A stretch of 9,016 nt of DNA from Planctomycetota bacterium (GTDB taxonomy: Bacteria > Planctomycetota > SZUA-567 > H5-PLA8 > CALKMO01): NCBI GenBank assembly GCA_026417845.1, contig JAOACM010000148.1, positions 1 through 9,016 on the forward strand. The letters run 5' to 3'. A model generated the notes under the pieces. It worked only from the letters and a program-made list of their open reading frames with translations. It was not told where the DNA came from and did no database searches. A program made the translations under genes and the position numbers. Positions 1-7,675 of the stretch are shown piece by piece (position 1 is the first letter of the stretch; every line of letters begins with the position of its first letter).

Positions 1-2996
1 CCGGAAAGCACCATCATGCGCAGGGCTACGGCCCGCCGGAACCTCAACGCCGCCTCGTCATCCGGCGAAATCCCGCCTCCGGCAAGGAGAGCGCCGCAGA
101 GGGAGTAGACATCGCCGTCCCTCCCGTGCCCCGTCAGGACCATAGGCCTCTCGTCGGAAAATATACCGAACAGATGTATGTAGACGTCGGCGATGCGGGC
201 GTTGATATTCAGCGCTTCGCGGTAATGGTGCAGGCAGGCCCCCGGCAGGGTATCGCCGGAGGCATCTCCGCTGCGCGCCGCTACGCCGGATGCACCGGCG
301 CCCGGTCCTGCCCCGCCTGGAGCCCCGGTGCCCTGGGGAAGTCTCGGCGGGGATCGTTCCGGGCCAGCGCTGGTTTTGCCCTCCGACGCCGCCGGAGACG
401 GGCCGGCCGATTCCCTCAATGCTCCGGACTCCGCCCATGCGTGCGATCCGCCAGCCGCCATGCGCGCGGAGGCCGCGAGCAAAAGGGCATCGCCGAGCAG
501 CAGCCTCGGGATCGGAGCCAGCGGATACAATTCGGCGGCCTTTTCGAAACAGCGCACGGCCTCCGTGAACTCTCCCCGCGATACGGCGCGTCTGCCCCTG
601 TAAAGCCATGCCCGGACCCAGCGCGGCCGCAACCGGCAGGCCTCCTCCAGCAGCCTGTTCGCCCGCGCCTCTACGCGCCCGGAGTCTTCAGCGCCCGGGA
701 CGTCTACGCCGACTGCGGCGGCCAGAGACAAGGCATCCGCAAGCTCTATATGCGCCCTCGCGTCCCGCGGCGTCCACCGAAGGACCGCCTCCCGCGCCTC
801 GATGACGTCGGATATCCTCGTCTTCAGAGCGATACCCCTGACCTCGTTCCCCTGTTCGCGCGGTCCGACACGCCCCGGCGGCTGGAGCAGCTCCCGCAGC
901 GATTCCTCCGCCACCTCGGCTTCGATCCTCTTTGCTGCTGCAGCCATCGGCACCACCACGGCAGGCCATGCAAGCGCCGCCGCGGAACCGGTCAGCAACG
1001 CACCGCCCGCCCAAACCGGAAGGAATCTTCGCTCCGGGCGACTCACTGTCTTCCCCTCCCCGCCTCCCTTCCGGCCTGCAGCCCCGGCAGGCCCGAGCGC
1101 TGCCAGGATCAGAGCGCCGGAAAACACAGCCGGGACTTTGGCCAGGAACTCCACCGCGCAGTGTACGGCGAAGGCCGCAATGGCTGGCCGGGGACCTACC
1201 GCGTCGTATCTTTGCACATCATCGTCGGAAGGCGCGGATGCGACCTGGCCCTCTGGCTGAGAAACGACGGGGAGGCCTCCGGCCCGGCCCGTCGCATCGC
1301 GCGACATCAAGAGCCTGTCCGGAAGCTTCTGCGGCGGCCAAAGCTTCCGCGGAATCTGATCCAGCCCATTCGGAGGTTTTTGGACAGGCTCCAAATCTTT
1401 TCCCAGCGATGCCGGCGGGAGTGCGTCCGACGGGCCGAGCATAATGATATAGGCGGCGATCCACAGGAGCGGAAGCGCGAGCGACAGGGCCATTCCGGAC
1501 GCGCCGGATGCGCCACCAGCTACGCCTGCAGATTCCGGGTTGAGCGGCGTGAGCGCTCCGGCCAGCGATCCCATCTCTCCGGCGGCGAAATACACGCCCG
1601 CGAATGCGGCTGCGGCCGCGGCTGCCCCGATCGCCCCGAACGTTCGGAGGCGAAGAGGTGGCAGCGGCTCTGGCGAATGGTCCCTCGCCCCGACCAGCAT
1701 TCCACGAATCAGAAGCAGCCACAAAACCAGCCCGATCGCTCCATGCTCGGCCACCATCTGAAGATAGTCGTTGTGGGCCTCGCGCGTCTCCTCGCCGAGC
1801 GGCGTCTTGTAAAACGGGTAGTATTCCCCGAACCCCGCCGTGCCGACCCCGGCCAGCGGGTGGTCCAGCGCTATGGCGAGCGCGGCCTTCCAGTACTCGA
1901 TCCTCCGCGCCATGGATTCGCCCAGCAGGTCTGGCGGCAGAAGCCCGTATGCCATCGCAGCCGCGAACAGTATGAAGCCAGCCGCGCCCGCCGCGGCCCA
2001 GGCCGTCGCCAACCACTTCCGGCGCTCTCGGACTCCATGACGCGGTATCCCGGCATCCCGGACGCCGCCGTAATCGGGGGTCCCGTTCGGAGGGATTTCG
2101 GCCCTTTGGACGCCACAATCGTGGGCCCAGCGCTGCGGGATCCCAAGCCCCGCGCTCCCTTCCCGCCGCACGATGAGGGCCGCGGCCACACAGATTCCGG
2201 CGGCCAGTGCCGCCGCGCCCCCCTTGGATCCGGCCAGCGCGAATCCCCAGAGCATTACTGCCAGACAGGCCGCCGGCCCGGCAATGGCAGGGATATCCGC
2301 GGGACGCAGGCTGCCTCCGGTGCTCCGGATTGCGCACAGGCGTCGGAGGGTCAGCCAGAGACAGGTCAGGATGGCGAGGTTCAGATACGCCGCGAAGGAG
2401 TTGGCGATGCCGAACGTGGAGAAGGCCCGTTCGGAACGGAGGCGCTCGATCCCGGCGCGTGTAGCCAGCTCGCCGTCAGGGGGAAGCAACCCCGCATTCA
2501 GCAGCGCATGGATGCGTTCGATCTCCATGTACCGCTGCCATATTCCGTATGCGGCCGAGCAAACCCCTCCGGCGACTATCCCGGCCGCCAGCGCGCGACC
2601 GGTGAGTGGACAGGAGGCCAGAGCAGCTGCCGTCAGAAACGCTACGAGCGACAGCGAGCAGGAAAAAGCTTCCTGCCGGGCTGCCGCCGGGTCTGGAGAC
2701 CGGAGAACACCGATGAAAAAAACGGCCGCCAGCCCGGCAGCAGGCAGCCATATCCGGGGCGCTAAACCAATGCGGCGGGCGGAAGTCAAAAGCCACAGGC
2801 CGGTCAGCAGAGATGCGCCGCAGAGGACGGAGTTGACGAGGGCGTTCCCCGGACCGATGTCCGACAGACCGAATACCATCGGCCGCATGCAGATATACGC
2901 CAGCAACAGGCCGATCGCGGCCGCCCTGAAAATTCCGCCTTCCCCCGCGTCCGGACGCGCGGTGGTATCTCCTGCCCCATAAAGCTCGCGCGCCAC
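1..2996 (-). CDS. O-antigen ligase/polymerase-like membrane protein with C-terminal TPR domain (3' end outside window)
   Basis: Polytopic inner-membrane protein of the Wzy_C/O-antigen ligase family (WaaL, Wzy, PglL type). By family knowledge, such proteins move or polymerise lipid-linked glycans on the periplasmic face. Family hallmarks, numbered from the GTG at 2996: ERAFSTFGIANSFAAYL near residue 193, ALAGSKGG near 257, DHPLAGVGTAGFGEYYPFY from about 378, and AHNDYLQMVAEHG with His408. A later membrane segment reads AFAVHCAVEFLAKVPA (His612). Several hydrophobic helices precede residue 700. TPR-like helices follow from about 728 (for example RWVRAWLYRGRRAVSRGEF). The GTG start is chosen because GAGGAG lies six bases upstream and the frame reads directly into the first hydrophobic region. 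There is no stop down to base 1, so at least 998 codons are present and the C terminus is missing. Oddities: an 81-bp palindromic repeat encodes residues 536-562 in frame, and a Gly/Ala/Pro/Ser-rich insert of about 70 residues interrupts the TPR region. The exact activity (ligase, polymerase or protein glycosyltransferase) cannot be decided. Confidence 0.9.
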   Translation of the reverse strand, partial: MARELYGAGDTTARPDAGEGGIFRAAAIGLLLAYICMRPMVFGLSDIGPGNALVNSVLCGASLLTGLWLLTSARRIGLAPRIWLPAAGLAAVFFIGVLRSPDPAAARQEAFSCSLSLVAFLTAAALASCPLTGRALAAGIVAGGVCSAAYGIWQRYMEIERIHALLNAGLLPPDGELATRAGIERLRSERAFSTFGIANSFAAYLNLAILTCLWLTLRRLCAIRSTGGSLRPADIPAIAGPAACLAVMLWGFALAGSKGGAAALAAGICVAAALIVRREGSAGLGIPQRWAHDCGVQRAEIPPNGTPDYGGVRDAGIPRHGVRERRKWLATAWAAAGAAGFILFAAAMAYGLLPPDLLGESMARRIEYWKAALAIALDHPLAGVGTAGFGEYYPFYKTPLGEETREAHNDYLQMVAEHGAIGLVLWLLLIRGMLVGARDHSPEPLPPLRLRTFGAIGAAAAAAAFAGVYFAAGEMGSLAGALTPLNPESAGVAGGASGASGMALSLALPLLWIAAYIIMLGPSDALPPASLGKDLEPVQKPPNGLDQIPRKLWPPQKLPDRLLMSRDATGRAGGLPVVSQPEGQVASAPSDDDVQRYDAVGPRPAIAAFAVHCAVEFLAKVPAVFSGALILAALGPAGAAGRKGGGEGKTVSRPERRFLPVWAGGALLTGSAAALAWPAVVVPMAAAAKRIEAEVAEESLRELLQPPGRVGPREQGNEVRGIALKTRISDVIEAREAVLRWTPRDARAHIELADALSLAAAVGVDVPGAEDSGRVEARANRLLEEACRLRPRWVRAWLYRGRRAVSRGEFTEAVRCFEKAAELYPLAPIPRLLLGDALLLAASARMAAGGSHAWAESGALRESAGPSPAASEGKTSAGPERSPPRLPQGTGAPGGAGPGAGASGVAARSGDASGDTLPGACLHHYREALNINARIADVYIHLFGIFSDERPMVLTGHGRDGDVYSLCGALLAGGGISPDDEAALRFRRAVALRMMVLS
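1311..1391. repeat. 81-bp palindromic element, in frame inside the O-antigen-ligase-like gene (copy A)
   Basis: The ends are a perfect 10-bp inverted repeat, gagcctgtcc (1311-1320) and ggacaggctc (1382-1391). The similarity extends inward as a run like CAAAAACCTCC on the right. An inner perfect 8-bp stem, ggaagctt (1321-1328) with aagcttcc (1341-1348), adds a second hairpin. The length, 81 bp, is a multiple of three. The minus strand stays open and encodes EPVQKPPNGLDQIPRKLW and nine more residues, in a hydrophilic loop between two membrane segments. The ends closely match the copy at 7987-8067, which has the same length. Confidence 0.8.
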
Positions 2997-3002
2997 GCGG
3001 AA

Positions 3003-3008
3003 CTCCTC
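3003..3008 (-). promoter_or_regulatory. Ribosome binding site deciding the GTG start at 2996
   Basis: On the minus strand GAGGAG is followed by six bases (TTCCGC) and then GTG. This is a near-ideal Shine-Dalgarno arrangement. It supports the GTG at 2996 over the ATG codons further inside the gene, which already fall in membrane-segment sequence. Confidence 0.75.
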
Positions 3009-3030
3009 ACATCCCGTAACCGGCCGCGGC

Positions 3031-3138
3031 AGACGTACGATTCTCGAGGAAAACGGTATACCGCACTACACGTTCCCCGAGTCGGCGGCCAAGGCGCTGG
3101 CGGCCATGCGCAGGTACGCCGAATGGGTCGAACGACCC
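3031..3138 (+). pseudogene. Remnant resembling an ADP-forming acyl-CoA synthetase
   Basis: On the plus strand the frame reads RRTILEENGIPHYTFPES and then AAKALAAMRRYAEWVERP. The pattern L-E-x-x-G-I-P-x-Y-x-x-P-E-x-A-A-x-A-L-x-x-M-x-R-Y is typical of the region near the end of the alpha (CoA-ligase) part of ADP-forming acetate/acyl-CoA synthetases, before the ATP-grasp part. Third codon positions are strongly GC-biased here, as in a real gene. After VERP the translation no longer resembles the family. Upstream it runs into the start of the minus-strand gene at 2996 with no room for the rest of the protein. Only about 36 codons of a protein normally several hundred residues long remain. Recognition is from motif memory, without a database search. 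Confidence 0.5.
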
Positions 3139-3302
3139 CAGACGGATATCAGAACCTTATATCTCGCCGCACCTTCTCTGCCGGAGCAACGAGAGGGGCG
3201 AGCCCAAGGACATCAGCCCGCCGTGGCGCTCCCGTCCGCGGCGCCGGCGGGGCAACGCGCACCCCGGCCGAAACGTTTCCCCGAACGATAGCTGGCCACG
3301 TA

Positions 3303-3623
3303 AGAGCCTATCCAAAAACTCCCCCTCCTGGCAATAGGGACCGCTGAGCGTACAGCCGGTTGCGTTGTCCGCCGACGGGAGGGAAGTTTGCGCGGGCAGG
3401 GAAAGGGCTTACCCCAGCTCTTCAGAGCGGAGATGCTCCCAACCAGACAGCGTTTTTGCGATTTTTACCCCAATCGCCATCCGGAGAGCGCAAGAAGTAA
3501 GCTCGAGGCGCCCCCGTCCGCAACTGTCTGTCGCGTTCCCTCTGATAACGGCTCCCGCGGACCAACAGCGCAACCGCCTCCTGAGCATATAAGCCAAGCG
3601 CCGGAGGTTTTTGGATATGCTCT
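3303..3623. repeat. Long (about 320 bp) palindromic element, copy B
   Basis: The left end agagcctatccaaaaac (3303-3319) pairs with the right end gtttttggatatgctct (3607-3623), with one mismatch in 17. Further inside, cggttgcg (3357-3364) pairs with cgcaaccg (3569-3576), and the flanking tccgc/gcgga is also related. So the terminal inverted repeats are about 70 bases long and imperfect. The outer sequence matches the 81-bp elements (the stretch near gagcgtaca at 3347 recurs at 8032). I see no transposase or other credible gene in the roughly 200-bp interior. It could be a longer non-autonomous form of the same element, or two half-copies facing each other. Confidence 0.55.
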
Positions 3624-3626
3624 AAG

Positions 3627-3707
3627 AAGCTATCCAGGAACCTTCCAGGCGAGAGGGTTTCCATAGCGCCCCACCTACCTGTTCCGGAGGTCTTTGGACG
3701 GGATATA
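3627..3707. repeat. Degenerate palindromic element, copy C
   Basis: The left end agctatccaggaaccttcc pairs imperfectly with the right end ggaggtctttggacgggat. The right side keeps the family core CGGAGGT-C-TTTGGAC. It directly follows copy B and has about the length of the 81-bp copies, but its ends are worn. It is called from resemblance only. Confidence 0.4.
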
Positions 3708-3708
3708 A

Positions 3709-3778
3709 GAACCTCCCCCAGCGCTCATGGTTTCCGCAGCGACCTGCCCGACCGTTCCGCAGGTTTTTGGGCAGGTTC
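3709..3778. repeat. Palindromic element, copy E, downstream of the HEAT-repeat gene
   Basis: The right end is caggtttttgggcaggttc, a variant of the family end aggtttttggacaggctc. The outer left end gaacctccccca pairs partly with it. A stronger inner stem is acctgccc (3742-3749) with gggcaggt (3769-3776). It lies about 50 bases past the stop of the minus-strand HEAT-repeat gene, so the hairpin could affect mRNA 3' ends. There is no T tract after it, so I do not call it a terminator. Confidence 0.45.
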
Positions 3779-3828
3779 CGATCGTCCGCGGCGCGGAGCG
3801 ACCCCCGGCTGAAGCGCTGGCGCCGCCG

Positions 3829-6800
3829 TCACCTTTGCCGTCCGCCCGGAGAATCCGCCGGCGGAGGCGTCGCGGCGCCTCCTTCCTTCAATGTTTCCAG
3901 ACCGGCCGCGGCCATGACTCGAACCCCGGGATCGGCGTCGCCGGCCAGCCTGCGCAGGATGCCGGCCGCCGGCGGACCGATCCTGATCGCCAGGCGGCAT
4001 GCCGCGGCGCGCCTGGCGGGAGAGGGCGAGGCCGATTCCGAGGCGAGCATGTCGAGCGCCGCCTGTCCCTGCCTGGCCAGGCCATCCTCCGCCAGCGCCG
4101 TCAGGGCCGAATCCGAGTCGCGCCATATCTCTGCAAGCCGCGCCACTGCCTCGGACCGCGGCATATATCCCAGCGCCTCGACGGCCGGGTACTGTTCCGC
4201 GAACGATCCGGATCGCGACAGGCGGATCAGCAGCTCGACCTCCGCCACCCCGCCGACCCTGGCCAGGGGAATCAGCCACCGCGGGTCGAGATTCCGCAGG
4301 CGCCTTGCGGCCTTCAGCACCGCCGCCCGCCCTTCGGGATCGCCAAGCGCCGACAACGCCCCGGCGGCGGCAACCCGGACGTCCGGATCCTCGTCCTCCA
4401 GTAGCGGCACGATGGCCGGAGCGAAGTTGGCATCCCCTATCTTTTCGCAGGCTACGCACGCATAGTAGCGGACCGGAGCCGATTCGTCGGCCAGGCACAG
4501 CAGGAGCGCTCTTCGCAGACTTCTCAGTTCTGGCGATCGCGCGTACCCCCGCGGCGGGTGACGTCCCAACAGGAAGGCCCCGGTCGTTCTCAGGAAGTCG
4601 CGGTCGCTTTCCATCAATTCCACGAACATGGGCAGATCTTCAGATGTAGCAAGGCGATCCATCTCCGTGGCTATCGGCATCCACGAGAATATATTCGAGG
4701 ATTTCAGCGCTTCCATCAGCGCGGTGATTCCCTTCCTGTCGCCTCTGGCCGTTATGTGCCTTGCGGCGGTTTCCCGGATTTCGCGGTCATCCGATTTAAC
4801 GGCCTCCGCAAGCACAGTACCGCCATCTCCGGAACGCATGGCGGCTGCCAGCACGGCGGCTCTGGCAAGGCGTGGGGATGTTCCCCGAACCAGTTTCTCC
4901 AGAATGGCGCGGGAACTGGTATCACCGTCGCGGTGGCTGAGCCATATTATGGCCAGACGGCCCATCGGGCTGTCATCGGCCAGCGCCGCGCGCCGCCGCG
5001 TTTCCTCTCCGTCGCCGCATCTGGCATTAAGCCACATTTTCAGGGCGGCGAGAAGGCCGGCGGCTGGCGCATCAAGAGCCGATGCCCCGGACTTGAGCTG
5101 GCCGGTTCCCGGTGTGGGTCCGACGCCCGGGGATTGTGAGCCGGGCCGGCCGTCATCCGGCGTCGGGGCGGCAGAAGCCTGCCCTCTCCTCTCAGCGCCG
5201 GCTCCGGCAGGCCCGTCCGCATACCCGCTGCTGCTCCCTGCGGAACCTTTGTCGCTGGCGGAGCGCGCCGGCTCCGGAAAAAGTTCCCGCAAAACAGCGG
5301 ACCCGACGGGATAGCCGAGAGAGGCAAGGCCGGCCGCAACGAGACACCGGGCGTGCATGGGCGGAGACGGCCCCAGCGAAGCGGACAGGACGGCGGCCGT
5401 CTCGCGGCATGGCCTGTCGAGCGCGCGGCGGAGCGCGCGCCGGGGCAACAGGAAACAGTCCGACCTTATCCCGGCCGCCAGCTCATTCCTCTCGGATTCC
5501 CCCCATTCTCCGTATTCCTTAGTCCTGAAGCCCGTATCGTCCAAGGCGGCCAGATGCTCGGGATCGAACCTCCTCCATGCGCCCTCCGACCACAGCCGGA
5601 TCCTGGTCGCGGCCCGCTCCTGTTCCTTCAATGGCTCGCGGACTGAGAACCCCATCGTGCGTCCGGTCAGTTCGAACAGCGCCTTGCCGGCAGCCATCCT
5701 CTCATATGCCGCCGTCTCCTCCTTGATCATGCGGGCCAGCGCCGGTATGGCCTCCCTGGATCTGAGCGCGACGGCCGCGTGGACGGCCTCTCTTCGGACG
5801 CCCGCGTCGGCGTCCCGCAGCATCGGCAGCACGTAGTGGACGATCGCGGCCCGGAAGGCAGCACCGCAATCGGCGAGTCTGCCCAGGCCGGCAACCGCAG
5901 CCCGGCGGTCGTAGGGATCGGGGGATGTCAGGCCGTCGAGGAGGAACGGAAGCGCGAGCGGCGAAAGCCATCTGGCAGCCAGCGATGGAGACACCGTAAA
6001 GGCCGGGCGTCCATCCGCAGGCGGTTCGAAGGTTCCTCCGCAGGCCATGGCGGCCAGATCGCCGGGCGCTTCCCGCAAAAATGCCGCAAGGAACGCCTCC
6101 GGACCCGCCGGCGATCCGTCGCGCCGGCCGGCGATTTCCGCCAGCCGTTCCGACAGGATATCCCGCCTGGTCCGCCCCGCCTGTTTTTCAAACCATTCCC
6201 TCATAGTCTGGGGCTTGTCGCTGTCCGGAAACAGGGTCAACCGGAAAAGGGCGGTGGCGATTTCGCCCTCCAGTTCCCCCTCGCCCTTGGCCAGTATCTC
6301 CATAAGAGGCGGAACGGCATCCATTTCCCCGCCATAGCCGAGCGCGCGTATCGCTCTCCTGGCGAGTCGTGTGTCTGAGGATCTGGCCAGCAACAATATC
6401 GGACCGCGTGCCTCCGCCGCCGCCTCGCGCTCGATGAAAGAGAATACTGCGTCAAAGGCTGCCTCAATCCTTGTTCGCCTTGGATCGCCCCCCTGCCGGT
6501 ATCGCTTCGCTTCCTCCGCAGCCGCCCTGGCCCACTCCACCAATCTGGGACCCGCGGCCGCCTCCCGCATCCGGCACAGGGCGAGCGCAGCCTGCCGGGA
6601 AACCTCGAACGAAGGATCCTTCGTCGCCTCAGCGAGGACCCTTGCCGCCTCCTTCCCTCCTATCTTCCCCAGCGCGTCAGCTGCCATGACCCTCATGCGG
6701 GTCAGTCGTTCATCACGGAGGAGCGGCACGAGGTCCCGGACGGCCGTAGGATCCCTCATGTCACCCAGGAACTCTACCGCCAGATATCTGGCCTCCAGCT

Positions 6801-7518
6801 CACCGCCCCTGGCGGCCTTGGCGAGTTCGCTCATCAGATCCGGATCAGCCCGGCCGCCCGCCTGGCGGGCAAGAAGCCCCCTGAGAAACCGGGCAAACAT
6901 GCCTGCATCCACGGGAATACCGGAGGGAGGATCGCCGATCATTGCCCGGAGGCTTCCTCTCTCGTAAGGCATCTTCAGCGCGGACGGAGTGAGCATTGAG
7001 GCGCGCGATACCTCAGCGCCTCCGCCCGGCGGATCACATGAGCACAGGAAGAAGATCGCGCGCTCGCCGGGCTTGAGCGCGTAGTAGGCCGTATTCCAGT
7101 TGTAGCTGTTGAATCCTTCGATCTCGACGATTTCGCGGCACTCGCCCTTGAACCGCTCGATCACCCTGGCCGTTGCTGCGTGGCTGGTAGATGCGAGCAC
7201 CTCGGCGTCAACGATCAGGTCGGCCGCGGCGGCGGCCTTCTCCAGCGGCAGCGTTGGTGGCGGCTCGACGGCTGCGGCGCCGAAGGCCGCGGTCGCCGCC
7301 GGAAGCGACAGGCAGACGGTCGCCACGAATGCCGACAACGAATGCCTCGGGGCGCATGGCCGTAAATGCGGATGCCAACCAGGCGATTCGGGAGCTGTCG
7401 GAGGTAATCTGTGGAGACACGGGCGGGAGGCGACGGCGAGCCAGCCTTCCCCTCGTAGTGCTTCTGGAAGCCCGCATCCAACTTTGCAGCTACGGCCATG
7501 CACCCAATGCCTCGGCAT
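3829..7518 (-). CDS. Very long secreted HEAT-repeat protein
   Basis: Most of the product is alpha-helical HEAT repeats (PBS-lyase type). Clear units include AVRDLVPLLRDERLTRMRV followed by AADALGKIGGKEAARVL, YDRRAAVAGLGRLAD, VRREAVHAAVALRSREAIP, and near the C terminus DPDVRVAAAGALSALGD and DPGVRVMAAAGLETL. Such repeats normally form a curved binding scaffold, and no catalytic motif is seen. An N-terminal domain (about residues 90-200: ADLIVDAEVLA, VIERFKGE, GERAIFFLCSCD) precedes the repeats. A hydrophobic stretch SAFVATVCLSLPAATAAFGA looks like a signal peptide but starts only at residue 62 of the ATG-7518 frame, and the 60 codons before it do not look coding. A TTG at 7338, with GAGG upstream, would put it at the N terminus and is my preferred start; the coordinates give the longest frame. 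A Gly/Ala/Ser/Pro-rich linker interrupts the repeats near residues 743-810. The stop is TGA at 3829. Partner and function are unknown. Confidence 0.88.
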   Translation of the reverse strand: MPRHWVHGRSCKVGCGLPEALRGEGWLAVASRPCLHRLPPTAPESPGWHPHLRPCAPRHSLSAFVATVCLSLPAATAAFGAAAVEPPPTLPLEKAAAAADLIVDAEVLASTSHAATARVIERFKGECREIVEIEGFNSYNWNTAYYALKPGERAIFFLCSCDPPGGGAEVSRASMLTPSALKMPYERGSLRAMIGDPPSGIPVDAGMFARFLRGLLARQAGGRADPDLMSELAKAARGGELEARYLAVEFLGDMRDPTAVRDLVPLLRDERLTRMRVMAADALGKIGGKEAARVLAEATKDPSFEVSRQAALALCRMREAAAGPRLVEWARAAAEEAKRYRQGGDPRRTRIEAAFDAVFSFIEREAAAEARGPILLLARSSDTRLARRAIRALGYGGEMDAVPPLMEILAKGEGELEGEIATALFRLTLFPDSDKPQTMREWFEKQAGRTRRDILSERLAEIAGRRDGSPAGPEAFLAAFLREAPGDLAAMACGGTFEPPADGRPAFTVSPSLAARWLSPLALPFLLDGLTSPDPYDRRAAVAGLGRLADCGAAFRAAIVHYVLPMLRDADAGVRREAVHAAVALRSREAIPALARMIKEETAAYERMAAGKALFELTGRTMGFSVREPLKEQERAATRIRLWSEGAWRRFDPEHLAALDDTGFRTKEYGEWGESERNELAAGIRSDCFLLPRRALRRALDRPCRETAAVLSASLGPSPPMHARCLVAAGLASLGYPVGSAVLRELFPEPARSASDKGSAGSSSGYADGPAGAGAERRGQASAAPTPDDGRPGSQSPGVGPTPGTGQLKSGASALDAPAAGLLAALKMWLNARCGDGEETRRRAALADDSPMGRLAIIWLSHRDGDTSSRAILEKLVRGTSPRLARAAVLAAAMRSGDGGTVLAEAVKSDDREIRETAARHITARGDRKGITALMEALKSSNIFSWMPIATEMDRLATSEDLPMFVELMESDRDFLRTTGAFLLGRHPPRGYARSPELRSLRRALLLCLADESAPVRYYACVACEKIGDANFAPAIVPLLEDEDPDVRVAAAGALSALGDPEGRAAVLKAARRLRNLDPRWLIPLARVGGVAEVELLIRLSRSGSFAEQYPAVEALGYMPRSEAVARLAEIWRDSDSALTALAEDGLARQGQAALDMLASESASPSPARRAAACRLAIRIGPPAAGILRRLAGDADPGVRVMAAAGLETLKEGGAATPPPADSPGGRQR

Positions 7519-7530
7519 ATTCCTTCTTCC

Positions 7531-7539
7531 ATTCCTCCC
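7531..7539. repeat. Target site duplication, left copy
   Basis: ATTCCTCCC immediately before the left terminal repeat of the MITE, identical to the copy at 7667-7675. Perfect identity suggests a fairly recent insertion. Confidence 0.85.
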
Positions 7540-7666
7540 GGCTTTGTTGCATAATTAAAGTCGTAACTCAATGTATAACAACAGGTTGTGCGCAAATGCT
7601 CCCGCCGGAGCATAATGCCGCAACCTATTGCACATCAAGGTCTTACGGCCTTTATGCAACAAAGCC
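7540..7666. mobile_element. 127-bp MITE with IS903/IS5-like ends
   Basis: Perfect 14-bp terminal inverted repeats, ggctttgttgcata (7540-7553) and tatgcaacaaagcc (7653-7666). The two halves remain similar inward to a central hairpin, gctcc-cgcc-ggagc at about 7598-7613, so the whole element can fold into one long imperfect hairpin. It is flanked by a perfect 9-bp direct repeat. The end sequence GGCTTTGTTG and the 9-bp duplication match what is known for IS903-group (IS5 family) insertion sequences. It encodes no protein, so it would need a transposase in trans. It is clearly richer in A and T than its surroundings, which fits recent acquisition. Confidence 0.85.
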
Positions 7667-7675
7667 ATTCCTCCC
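7667..7675. repeat. Target site duplication, right copy
   Basis: ATTCCTCCC immediately after the right terminal repeat of the MITE, identical to the left copy at 7531-7539. Confidence 0.85.

Noticed and set aside
1219..2337. A 372-codon minus-strand open frame
   Set aside because: It overlaps the true gene in another frame, and its translation is Arg/Gly-rich without motifs, whereas the third minus frame carries HNDYLQ and other hallmarks.
126..2765. An 879-codon open frame on the plus strand
   Set aside because: It lies antisense to the O-antigen-ligase-like gene, whose minus-strand frame contains clear family motifs and membrane segments. The plus-strand translation is Arg/Pro/Gly-rich with no domain, as expected for a high-GC shadow.
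3742..3776. Rho-independent terminator for the HEAT-repeat gene
   Set aside because: There is an 8-bp stem, but the loop is long (19 bases) and no T tract follows on the minus strand.
3303..3778. A possible CRISPR array
   Set aside because: The repeats are inverted, of unequal length and spacing, and imperfect. There are no regular spacers and no cas genes.
5558..5571. GGGATCGAACCT-like sequence resembling a tRNA T-arm
   Set aside because: It lies inside the HEAT-repeat coding sequence, and no matching acceptor, D or anticodon arms were found around it.
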